Source: Candidatus Hydromicrobium americanum
GTDB taxonomy: Bacteria > Actinomycetota > Humimicrobiia > Humimicrobiales > Humimicrobiaceae
Reading direction: 5' to 3'
Length of the DNA stretch: 5,729 nucleotides
Assembly: GCA_002779205.1 (NCBI GenBank)
Contig: PEXF01000025.1
Coordinates: 1-5,729 of the forward strand
This document shows, piece after piece, positions 1 through 5,729 of the stretch; within the stretch, counting starts at the first letter, position 1, and every line of letters begins with the position of its first letter. Under the pieces are notes generated by a model. The model ran no database searches. It was not told the origin of the DNA and saw nothing but the letters and a program-made list of their open reading frames with translations. The translations under genes were made by a program, and so were the position numbers.

Positions 1-1109
1 AACTCCTTAAAAAAATTAGTAAGGTTGCTATCAGGGATCTTTTTACTTCTTTCTATAAGAAGCTTGTCTATTATTTTTATAATATTTTCAATCCCCTTTT
101 TAGTCAATGCACTTACTTTTAGAAACGGTATATAACCTGCAAATTTAAGTTTTTGTTCAAACATACTTACAATGTTACCGATAGTATCTTCATCCACCAT
201 ATCAATTTTATTAAAAATGACACAAATACTCACGCCCTTTTCTATACACGTCTCTACAATTTTTAAATCCTGGATGGTTATTTCTTTAGTGCAATCAATA
301 AGCACTAAACTTATTTCTGAATTTTCTATGGATCTTATTGTCCTTAGTTCGCTATAATATTCCAGTTCTCCTCCCTTATCCTTTTTTCTTCTTAATCCGG
401 CGGTATCTATAAATTTATAATTTCTGTTATTTATATTCACTATGCTGTCAATACTATCTCTTGTGGTCCCCTCAACCTCATCAACTATTGCTCTTTCATC
501 TTTAATAATGGCATTGAACAATGTTGATTTGCCAGCATTCGGTTTACCCAGAATACATATGCCTGGAACAACCTTTTCTTCATATTCTCCTATAACTATA
601 GAATCTTCTTTAAATTTAGAAACTAATTCATCCAAAAGATCTCCTGTATTTATACCATGCAGTGCAGATATTTTTATAGGATACCCAAAACCAAATTTTA
701 AAAAATCTTCAATATAGAAATTACCATTTTTATCATCATGCTTATTTCCGGTAAAAATTATTTCCTTATCTGTTTTTCTCAAGATCGCTGCTATTTCTTC
801 ATCAAACGGGGATACGGGTTCCTTTAGATCGACCATAAAAATAATAATATCTGATTCATCTATTGCTTTTTTGGTCTGTAAAAACACCTGCATATCCATC
901 CTATGTTTTGATTTTAAATCTATACCACCTGTATCTAACAGATAAAAAATTTTACCATTCCAATCAGCCTTGTAATATTTACGATCTCTGGTAATCATTG
1001 GTTCCTTATGCACTATTGCTTCATTTTTCTGGCATATTCTATTAATTAGTGTTGATTTTCCCACATTTGGTCTTCCAACAACAGCAACTTTTGGAATATT
1101 TTCCTTCAT
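1..1109 (-). CDS. der: Ribosome biogenesis GTPase Der (EngA), 3' end cut by window edge
   Basis: Der is a tandem-GTPase protein that binds the 50S subunit and is needed for its late assembly. The ATG at 1109-1107 opens a frame with no stop down to position 1: 369 complete codons of a protein that is usually about 440 residues, so most of the C-terminal KH-like domain lies outside the window. First G domain: P-loop GRPNVGKST (residues 12-20), switch ITRDR (39-43), DTGG (59-62), NKHD (122-125) and SAL (148-150). Second G domain: GKPNAGKST (188-196), TTRDS (215-219), DTAGLRRK (235-242), NKID (300-303) and SAL (333-335). The last visible residues, KIPDSNLTNFFKE, match the start of the KH-like domain. 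The only upstream Shine-Dalgarno-like string is GTGGG, 5 nt before the ATG, which is weak. In the first G domain, PMITRDR replaces the more usual PGVTRDR and the G4 motif sits in GNKHDD; all nucleotide-binding residues are kept. Identity is secure from the double GTPase layout. Confidence 0.97.
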   Translation of the reverse strand, partial: MKENIPKVAVVGRPNVGKSTLINRICQKNEAIVHKEPMITRDRKYYKADWNGKIFYLLDTGGIDLKSKHRMDMQVFLQTKKAIDESDIIIFMVDLKEPVSPFDEEIAAILRKTDKEIIFTGNKHDDKNGNFYIEDFLKFGFGYPIKISALHGINTGDLLDELVSKFKEDSIVIGEYEEKVVPGICILGKPNAGKSTLFNAIIKDERAIVDEVEGTTRDSIDSIVNINNRNYKFIDTAGLRRKKDKGGELEYYSELRTIRSIENSEISLVLIDCTKEITIQDLKIVETCIEKGVSICVIFNKIDMVDEDTIGNIVSMFEQKLKFAGYIPFLKVSALTKKGIENIIKIIDKLLIERSKKIPDSNLTNFFKE

Positions 1110-1225
1110 ATTTACCCACTTATATTTAATTAAAATGTTATAGAGAAAATCTTAAGTTTCCAGGAAGCTGTTTTACAAAACAAAATATACAATTATTATT
1201 ACAGGTTTTTATTTTTTTTGATAAT
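1110..1225 (-). other. ispH-der intergenic gap with weak promoter-like elements
   Basis: This 116-nt stretch is very AT-rich and is the longest non-coding part of the window. Read on the minus strand it holds TTGTAA (1178-1173) and TAAGAT (1154-1149), 18 nt apart; each matches 4 of 6 bases of the sigma-A consensus, so a der promoter is possible but poorly supported. A TATAAC (5/6) lies closer to der but has no -35 partner at the right distance. A 14-bp inverted repeat, TGTTTT-AC-AAAACA on the plus strand, covers 1169-1182 and overlaps the putative -35. No GC-rich hairpin followed by a U-run is present, so there is no sign of an intrinsic terminator after ispH. No small ORF or RNA gene is recognised. 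Confidence 0.35.
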
Positions 1226-2080
1226 TTATAATTTTTCAATTGCTTCTTTTACACTCATTATATCTTCCACAGGTGTAGATGCACCGCCGCTTATTCCAAC
1301 CTTTTTAGCATTATTGAACCATTCCGGTTTGATTTCCTTATAATTTTCAATGTGGTACGTTACTGCGCCGCACTTTTTTGATATTTCCATCAGGTGTATT
1401 GTATTTGCACTGTTTTTCCCACCAACTATTATCATTATATCAACACTATTTGCCAGTTTTTTAGTTGAATTTTGTCTTTTTTTTGTAGTATTGCAGATGG
1501 TATTAAATACAACCAACTCTTTGGCCTTTTCCAGTAATTTGCTGGTAATCAAACATAATTTTCCTATAGTTTGTGTTGTCTGGACAACAACTCCTATTTT
1601 TTCCTTATTGGAAATTTTTTCTGCATCCGCTTCATTTTCTATTACCGTATAATTTTTATTTAATACATAGTCTTTTATTCCCATTACCTCAGGGTGATTT
1701 CTATTTCCAATAATCACTACAAAGTATCCATTTTTGCTTAAGTCTTCAGCTCTAGCCTGTGCTTTCTTTACAAAAGGACAGGTAACATCAATAATCTTAA
1801 CATTCTTTTTTTTAATTTCATTAACTAAAACCGGGGACATTCCATGGGATCTTATAATAAATATACTACCAGGTATTATTTTTTCTAATTTCTCAACCGA
1901 AATTAAACCTTTTTTTGCCAGCTTATTTGTGACCCCTGAATTATGAATAATAGAACCAAGAGTAAAGATCTTAGTTTTTTTACCCTGATTTTCTTTTAAT
2001 ACCTCTTCTGCTAATTTTAGAGCCCTCTTTACACCAAAACAGTATCCTGAATATTTAACTGTTTTTATATCCCTATGCAT
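1226..2080 (-). CDS. ispH: 4-hydroxy-3-methylbut-2-enyl diphosphate reductase IspH (LytB)
   Basis: IspH is the cytosolic iron-sulfur enzyme of the last MEP-pathway step, reducing HMBPP to IPP and DMAPP. The 284 residues match a compact single-domain IspH. The three cluster-ligand cysteines are visible: C14 in SGYCFGVKRA, C101 in DVTCPFVKKA and C196 in NTICNTTKKRQ. Substrate-binding and catalytic residues are also present: H46 (LGSIIHNS), H79 (RSHG), H129 and E131 (NHPEV, the proton-relay Glu), T169 (QTTQ), S224 and N226 (KNSANT) and S268 (GGAST). The ATG has an ATAAGG Shine-Dalgarno 6 nt upstream and puts C14 at the usual distance from the N-terminus. It follows plsC by 21 nt, so co-transcription is likely. 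Many clostridial IspH proteins carry C-terminal ribosomal S1 repeats; this one stops at the end of the reductase domain. It implies that isoprenoids are made by the MEP route. Confidence 0.97.
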   Translation of the reverse strand: MHRDIKTVKYSGYCFGVKRALKLAEEVLKENQGKKTKIFTLGSIIHNSGVTNKLAKKGLISVEKLEKIIPGSIFIIRSHGMSPVLVNEIKKKNVKIIDVTCPFVKKAQARAEDLSKNGYFVVIIGNRNHPEVMGIKDYVLNKNYTVIENEADAEKISNKEKIGVVVQTTQTIGKLCLITSKLLEKAKELVVFNTICNTTKKRQNSTKKLANSVDIMIIVGGKNSANTIHLMEISKKCGAVTYHIENYKEIKPEWFNNAKKVGISGGASTPVEDIMSVKEAIEKL

Positions 2081-2086
2081 TAAAAA

Positions 2087-2092
2087 CCTTAT
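2087..2092 (-). promoter_or_regulatory. Ribosome binding site of ispH
   Basis: ATAAGG on the minus strand ends 6 nt before the ispH ATG. It lies in the 21-nt spacer after the plsC stop and is the best-spaced Shine-Dalgarno-like string in the window, which supports the chosen ispH start. Confidence 0.5.
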
Positions 2093-2098
2093 TTTTCT

Positions 2099-2116
2099 AT
2101 TTTATTTTATTTTATT
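2099..2116. repeat. ATTTT pentamer tandem repeat across the plsC stop
   Basis: The plus strand reads three perfect ATTTT units followed by ATT (3.6 copies, 18 bp). The repeat contains the last plsC codons and its TAA stop (2104-2102) and runs into the spacer before the ispH ribosome binding site. Slippage would change only the extreme C-terminus of PlsC or the plsC-ispH spacing. In a genome this AT-rich, chance is a sufficient explanation. Confidence 0.6.
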
Positions 2117-2749
2117 GTATATTTTACTTATCTCTTTCATTGTTCTATCAACTATTATACTGATAGCTTCTTTTTTACTATGTTCTTTCAAAATATCTTT
2201 TATATCTATTATATCTCCAACAATTAATTTAACTCTGGGGAAAAATATTCTTCTATAAGGTTTCTGTATTATTTTATTTGTACCGCTTATTGCTACAGGT
2301 AGAATGGGGGTATTGCTCGCTGCTGCTATAAATCCTGTACCCTTTTTACCACCTCTTAATACTCCATCGGTGGATCTTGTACCTTCCGGGAATAAACCCA
2401 GGACATTTCCATCTTTTAAGACTTCAAAGGAAATAGAAAATGCTTTTCTATTAAAAGCCTGTCTTTCAACAGGAAAGGCATTTAAAAAAGTTACCAGAGA
2501 GGATAAAAACTTATTATTATATAATTCTTTTTTTGCCATAAAATATACACATCTGGGAATATACGCTCCTATCACCACCGGATCCAGGTAGCTTATATGG
2601 TTAGAGCATATTATAAACTTACCGTTTCTGGGTACTTTGTGTAAATCTATTTTTTCTACTCTGTATAGAAGATTAAAAATAACTCTTAAAATAAACTGCA
2701 TTAACTTGAATAAAATAAAATAGGATTTACTATGTTTCGTTTTTAACAT
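2102..2749 (-). CDS. plsC: 1-acyl-sn-glycerol-3-phosphate acyltransferase PlsC
   Basis: This is a membrane-associated acyltransferase that adds the second acyl chain to lysophosphatidic acid, giving phosphatidic acid for phospholipid synthesis. The 215 residues contain the PlsC blocks in order: the catalytic NHISYLD (H51 and D56, the HX4D box), KKELYNN (73-79), FPEGTRS (120-126, glycerol-phosphate binding) and ILPVAISGTN (149-158). A hydrophobic N-terminal stretch (about residues 10-29) probably forms the membrane anchor or interfacial helix. The length fits the short bacterial PlsC type. The ATG lies inside the end of cmk, 20 nt overlapping in another frame; the nearest Shine-Dalgarno-like string, AAAAAGG, is only 3 nt away, so coupling to cmk translation is likely. 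The next in-frame Met (17) would cut into the hydrophobic segment. The exact acyl acceptor cannot be read from sequence, but the cmk-plsC-ispH neighbourhood supports the housekeeping enzyme. Confidence 0.92.
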   Translation of the reverse strand: MLKTKHSKSYFILFKLMQFILRVIFNLLYRVEKIDLHKVPRNGKFIICSNHISYLDPVVIGAYIPRCVYFMAKKELYNNKFLSSLVTFLNAFPVERQAFNRKAFSISFEVLKDGNVLGLFPEGTRSTDGVLRGGKKGTGFIAAASNTPILPVAISGTNKIIQKPYRRIFFPRVKLIVGDIIDIKDILKEHSKKEAISIIVDRTMKEISKIYNKIK

Positions 2750-3428
2750 TTACCTTTTTAAAATATAATTTCTTAATTTTTTCAACAACTCCTTTTATTG
2801 ATAGTTTGGATGTATCAATTATAATTCCATTTTCCGGTATAACCAGTGGGCTGTCTTCTCTGCTGCTGTCAATTCTATCTCTGCTTATAATTTCTTTTTT
2901 GATTATATTTCTTTCTAAAAATTGCCCTTTTTCTCTGATCTGCAAATCTCTTCTTTTTATTCTTTCATCTAAGCTTGCAGTTAAATATATTTTTAGTGCT
3001 GCATCCGGACAAACTACACTTCCAGTATCTCTGCCTTCAAGAACTGCATTATCTCCCTGGATAAATTTTTTTTGAAGACCTACTAAATATCTTCTCACCC
3101 CAGGTAATTTAGAAACAATAGAAACTGCAGATCCTACTTCCCTGCTTCTAATCTCATCCGTAACATCTTTTCCATCTATTTTTACTGTGGTATATTTACT
3201 TTCATCTACTGAATTACTATCTAACTGGAGATTTATGTTTCTGGTCAGCTTTAATATAGATTCTTCATCTTTACAATCTATATTATTCTGCAAAGCAAGA
3301 AGGGTAATTGCTCTATACATGGCTCCAGTATCAATATATTTTAAATTCAATTCTCTAGCTAAAATTTTTGCAACCGTGCTCTTACCGCTTCCGGCAGGAC
3401 CATCTATTGTTATAATATTATCAAGCAT
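2730..3428 (-). CDS. cmk: Cytidylate kinase (CMP/dCMP kinase)
   Basis: Cmk transfers phosphate from ATP to CMP or dCMP, feeding CTP pools for nucleic acids and CDP-diacylglycerol. The 232 residues fit bacterial Cmk. Visible motifs are the P-loop GPAGSGKST (10-18), DTGAMYRA (33-40, with the T34 and R39 positions near the CMP site), the CMP-binding region around EIRSREVG (92-99) and R112, EGRDTGS (131-137) and RDRIDSSRE (183-191), with R183, D187 and R190 in the LID region. EGRDTGSVVCPDA differs slightly from the common EGRDIGTVVFPDA, but the R133/D134 pair is kept. An in-frame TAA lies 3 nt upstream of the ATG, so this is the only plausible ATG start; the P-loop is at the expected distance. 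No good Shine-Dalgarno precedes it. It lies 55 nt after aroA and overlaps plsC by 20 nt. The adjacent plsC suits its role in CTP supply for lipids, which is inference. Confidence 0.97.
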   Translation of the reverse strand: MLDNIITIDGPAGSGKSTVAKILARELNLKYIDTGAMYRAITLLALQNNIDCKDEESILKLTRNINLQLDSNSVDESKYTTVKIDGKDVTDEIRSREVGSAVSIVSKLPGVRRYLVGLQKKFIQGDNAVLEGRDTGSVVCPDAALKIYLTASLDERIKRRDLQIREKGQFLERNIIKKEIISRDRIDSSREDSPLVIPENGIIIDTSKLSIKGVVEKIKKLYFKKVNVKNET

Positions 3429-3483
3429 CTTTTAACCAGTACTCATATATGTCTTTACGATATTATGCTTATTCTCTTTTATG

Positions 3484-4773
3484 TTATTGCACTAAAACTT
3501 TTTTTAGATTATATTTAAAACCGGGAAATGAAGTATTGATACATTCGGAATCCAGAATAGTTACTTTTCCTATTGATAACAAAGCCAGTATAGAAAGAGA
3601 CATAGCAATTCTATGGTCTCCGAGACTATCTACCATTCCTCCACCCGCCTTGAAATTCACATCTCCTTCTATTATTATTCCATCCTCTTTTTCCTCAATA
3701 TTCACCTTTAATTTTTTAAACTGGCTTACAATAGACCTGATTCTGTCACTTTCTTTATATCTTAATTCTTCAGCTCCTCTTATAACTGTTTTACCTTTTG
3801 CAACAGCTGCAGCTACACATAGTATTGGTATCTCATCAATTATATTAGGGATTTTATCTTTATCTATTTTTATAGAATTTAGATTACTGGAAAAAGTTTC
3901 AATATCTGCAACCGGTTCATTATTTATAATTCTTTGATTTTTAATAATAATCTTTCCACCCATCTTTTTAAGTATTTCTATAAAATAACTTCTGGTGGGG
4001 TTTATACCGATATCTCTCATAATAGTATGTGAATCTTTTAAAATTAGAGTTGCAACAATAAAAAAAGCTGCTGAAGATATATCACCGGGTACATAAATAT
4101 TTTTAGCAATTAATTCCTTGCCAGGTTTTAATTTTGTGTATTTACCATCGTAAGTAATATCTGCTCCAAAGTACTGGAGCATACGCTCTGTATGATCTCT
4201 TGAAACTTCTGGTTGAATTATCTCAGTTGTACCTTCTGCGTTAAGAGCTGCCATAAGGATACTGGATTTAACCTGAGCACTTGGCACTTTAAGCTTAAAT
4301 TTTTTTCCTTTCAGATTGGGGTTTCCAAATATTACTATAGGAGCCCTTGAATTATTTTCTCTTCCATTAATTTTTGCACCCATCTCTAATAGTGGCTTTA
4401 TTATTCTTTTCATAGGTCTGTTGTTTATAGAACTATCACCACTCAATACAGACATAAAATTAGTTGCGGATAGTACACCACTCATTATTCTGATTGTAGT
4501 TCCAGAATTTCCAACATCCAGTATTTCATCAGGTTCACTGAAGTTTTTAATACCTTTACCATATACTATTAAATTTCCGTCTATTTTTTCAATTTTTACA
4601 CCTAACTTATTTAAAACATCTATAGTTTTTATGCAGTCCTGACAAAATAAGAAATTCTCTATTACTACATTACTATTAATCAATGAGGATATGATTACAC
4701 TTCTGTGTGAAATTGACTTATCACCGGGAATTTTTATTTCACCTTTTAAGCTTCTTGCTCCATGTATTTCCAT
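3484..4773 (-). CDS. aroA: 3-phosphoshikimate 1-carboxyvinyltransferase (EPSP synthase)
   Basis: AroA transfers the enolpyruvyl group of PEP to shikimate-3-phosphate, the penultimate step to chorismate. The full 429 residues are present. Motifs in order: GDKSISHR (17-24), GNSGTTIR (88-95), GDSSINNRPMKR (112-123), SAQVKS (165-170), SRDHTERM (191-198), PGDISSAAFF (229-238), INPTRS (257-262), catalytic D313 in IIDEIP, E341 in RYKESDR (338-344), GDHRIAM (385-391) and TSFPGF (414-419). The four short motifs reported for class II EPSP synthases (GDKx, SAQxK, RxHxE, NxTR) all occur, as expected in many Gram-positives; the glycine of the GNSGT loop is retained, so actual glyphosate sensitivity cannot be read off. 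The ATG sits 2 nt after the tyrA stop (TAA AA ATG) with only a weak AAGTGA 6 nt upstream, pointing to coupled translation. The next gene, cmk, follows after 55 nt. Confidence 0.98.
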   Translation of the reverse strand: MEIHGARSLKGEIKIPGDKSISHRSVIISSLINSNVVIENFLFCQDCIKTIDVLNKLGVKIEKIDGNLIVYGKGIKNFSEPDEILDVGNSGTTIRIMSGVLSATNFMSVLSGDSSINNRPMKRIIKPLLEMGAKINGRENNSRAPIVIFGNPNLKGKKFKLKVPSAQVKSSILMAALNAEGTTEIIQPEVSRDHTERMLQYFGADITYDGKYTKLKPGKELIAKNIYVPGDISSAAFFIVATLILKDSHTIMRDIGINPTRSYFIEILKKMGGKIIIKNQRIINNEPVADIETFSSNLNSIKIDKDKIPNIIDEIPILCVAAAVAKGKTVIRGAEELRYKESDRIRSIVSQFKKLKVNIEEKEDGIIIEGDVNFKAGGGMVDSLGDHRIAMSLSILALLSIGKVTILDSECINTSFPGFKYNLKKVLVQ

Positions 4774-4778
4774 TTTTA
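4771..4778 (-). promoter_or_regulatory. tyrA stop / aroA start coupling junction
   Basis: The tyrA TAA (4778-4776) and the aroA ATG (4773-4771) are separated by two bases. An AAGG in this region lies 16 nt from the ATG, too far to serve aroA, and the nearer AAGTGA is a poor match. Termination-reinitiation is therefore the likely way aroA is translated. The junction is seen directly; coupling is inferred. Confidence 0.6.
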
Positions 4779-5729
4779 TTCACTTAATACCTTTTTTACA
4801 CTTACTTCGTATCCTGCTTTTTCAATTGCTTCTTTTGTAATTTTACTAGCATCTTCACCTTGAATCAGTACTTTAAGGATTCCCCCATCACTGAATTCCG
4901 TTGAATGAAAAATAGATATATCTTCAATATTTATTCCGTGAGAACTTATGGCCAGTGTAATTTCACTTAAAACTCCTGCTCTATCAGGTATTGCAACTCT
5001 AAGTTCATATAATTTGGAAATATCTTTCTCGATATATTTTGGTAAATTAATTCTTGCTTTCTGGGCTTTTATGTAATGTTTTTTTATTGATTCTGAATTT
5101 TCTTTTTTCAAGTTATTTTTAAACTTTATCAGATACCTTATATAGTCATCTATTGATTTTATTAGCTCATCTTTATTTTCTAAGCTTATATCGAGCCACA
5201 TTCTTATATTTGCAGCAGCTATTCTGGTCATATCCCTAAAACCACCGGCACATAGTTTAAATAAATTTTTCATCTTCTTTTGTTTATCATCAATCATGTC
5301 AACCAGATTGGTTGAAAGGATATGTGGCAAGTGACTTATTAACGCTACATTTTCATCATGTTCTTTAGGATTTATGGAAATCACTTTTGCGCCAATTTTT
5401 GTAAATAAAGAATGTAATGTAACCAGAGGTTCAGATATAGTAGTATCTGTAGGAGTTAGAATATAAAATGTATTCCTGAACAATTCTGGAGTGGCACTGA
5501 GCACACCTTCATTTTCCGAGCCAGCCATTGGATGGCCGCCTATAAAAAATACTCCTTCAGGTAATATTTCATTTACTCTTTTAACTATCTTCTCTTTAGC
5601 GCTACCAACATCTGTAATAATCACTCCTTTTTTCAGGTAATCCTTAATATGTTCTACGACCTCGATTATTTTACTTATTGGTGTTGATATTATTATCAAA
5701 TCAGCATCAGTAACTGCTTCTTTATAATC
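4776..5729 (-). CDS. tyrA: Prephenate dehydrogenase with ACT domain, 5' end cut by window edge
   Basis: TyrA oxidatively decarboxylates prephenate to 4-hydroxyphenylpyruvate, the committed step to tyrosine. The frame is open to the right edge: 317 residues are visible and roughly 50-60 N-terminal residues with the glycine-rich dinucleotide-binding loop are missing. A TTG at 5699-5697 is not the start: it encodes the Leu of DADLIIISTP, inside the Rossmann fold, and coding sequence continues upstream (DYKEAVTDA). Counting from the first visible residue: TDVGSAK (39-45), GGHPMAGSE (64-72), SHLPH (132-136, containing the conserved catalytic-site His), AGGFRDMTRIA (161-171) and ANIRMW (173-178) in the helical dimerisation domain, then an ACT domain from about 241 to the end (ELRVAIPDRAGVLSEI and following). 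The ACT domain is typical of Bacillus-type TyrA and suggests feedback control by an aromatic amino acid, tyrosine being the obvious candidate. NAD rather than NADP use is likely but unproven, since the deciding residues are outside the window. Confidence 0.96.
   Translation of the reverse strand, partial: DYKEAVTDADLIIISTPISKIIEVVEHIKDYLKKGVIITDVGSAKEKIVKRVNEILPEGVFFIGGHPMAGSENEGVLSATPELFRNTFYILTPTDTTISEPLVTLHSLFTKIGAKVISINPKEHDENVALISHLPHILSTNLVDMIDDKQKKMKNLFKLCAGGFRDMTRIAAANIRMWLDISLENKDELIKSIDDYIRYLIKFKNNLKKENSESIKKHYIKAQKARINLPKYIEKDISKLYELRVAIPDRAGVLSEITLAISSHGINIEDISIFHSTEFSDGGILKVLIQGEDASKITKEAIEKAGYEVSVKKVLSE

Noticed and set aside
172..717. Plus-strand ORFs of 61 and 91 codons at 172-357 and 442-717
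   Set aside because: Both lie antisense to der, whose minus-strand frame shows every GTPase motif. Their translations are low-complexity and resemble no protein family.
1121..1146. TATAAC and TATAAG as -10 boxes for der
   Set aside because: Neither has a -35-like hexamer at 16-19 nt upstream, and TATAAG would leave almost no leader before the ATG. Such strings are frequent in AT-rich DNA.
1201..1220. T-rich run on the plus strand as an intrinsic terminator
   Set aside because: It would serve only plus-strand transcripts, of which there are no supported genes, and no stable GC-containing stem precedes it.
2099..2116. ATTTT tandem repeat as a phase-variation switch
   Set aside because: It has fewer than four copies and overlaps only the final plsC codons and spacer, so slippage could not switch a gene off.
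1350..4642. Plus-strand ORFs of 70-162 codons opposite ispH, plsC, cmk and aroA
   Set aside because: Each is antisense to a gene with intact family motifs, has the Ser/Leu/Ile/Phe-rich look of antisense AT-rich coding DNA, and has no recognisable domain.
5697..5699. TTG as the start codon of tyrA
   Set aside because: It falls within the Rossmann-fold strand DADLIIISTP, and the frame continues open with TyrA-like residues to the window edge. The gene is 5'-truncated, not short.
1..5729. A novel or accessory system (mobile element, CRISPR, defence or toxin-antitoxin locus)
   Set aside because: Over 95% of the window is accounted for by six well-known core genes, and the remaining gaps are too short and featureless to hold such a system.

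Overview
The window is a densely packed stretch of an AT-rich bacterial chromosome (by eye roughly 30% G+C, with heavy use of AGA, ATA and AAA codons). All supported genes lie on the minus strand, so transcription runs from right to left. Six genes are recognised. In transcription order they are tyrA (5' end cut off by the right edge), aroA, cmk, plsC, ispH and der (3' end cut off by the left edge). Codon usage, the ACT-domain TyrA, the class II-like AroA and the gene order all suggest a low-GC Firmicutes-type anaerobe from the Clostridia/Halanaerobiales neighbourhood. That placement is inference; no rRNA or other phylogenetic marker was compared.

Layout: tyrA and aroA are separated by 2 nt and are probably translationally coupled. 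A 55-nt gap separates aroA from cmk. cmk and plsC overlap by 20 nt. plsC and ispH are 21 nt apart. A 116-nt gap separates ispH from der and is the longest non-coding stretch in the window. No convincing intrinsic terminator is visible anywhere, so the whole set could be one transcript, possibly with a weak internal promoter before der.

The genes cover several core tasks: the end of the shikimate pathway and the tyrosine branch (AroA, TyrA), CMP/dCMP phosphorylation for nucleic acid and phospholipid precursors (Cmk), phosphatidic acid synthesis (PlsC), the last step of the MEP isoprenoid pathway (IspH), and 50S ribosome assembly (Der). They are not one pathway; this is a housekeeping cluster of a kind known from low-GC Gram-positives. 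An rpsA (ribosomal protein S1) gene or S1 extension, often found near ispH in clostridia, is not present here.

No mobile element, CRISPR array, RNA gene, defence system or previously undescribed system is visible. The points most worth a second look are the class II (glyphosate-insensitive-type) motif set in AroA, the variant GTPase motifs in the first G domain of Der, the missing S1 component, and the ispH-der gap with its small inverted repeat.
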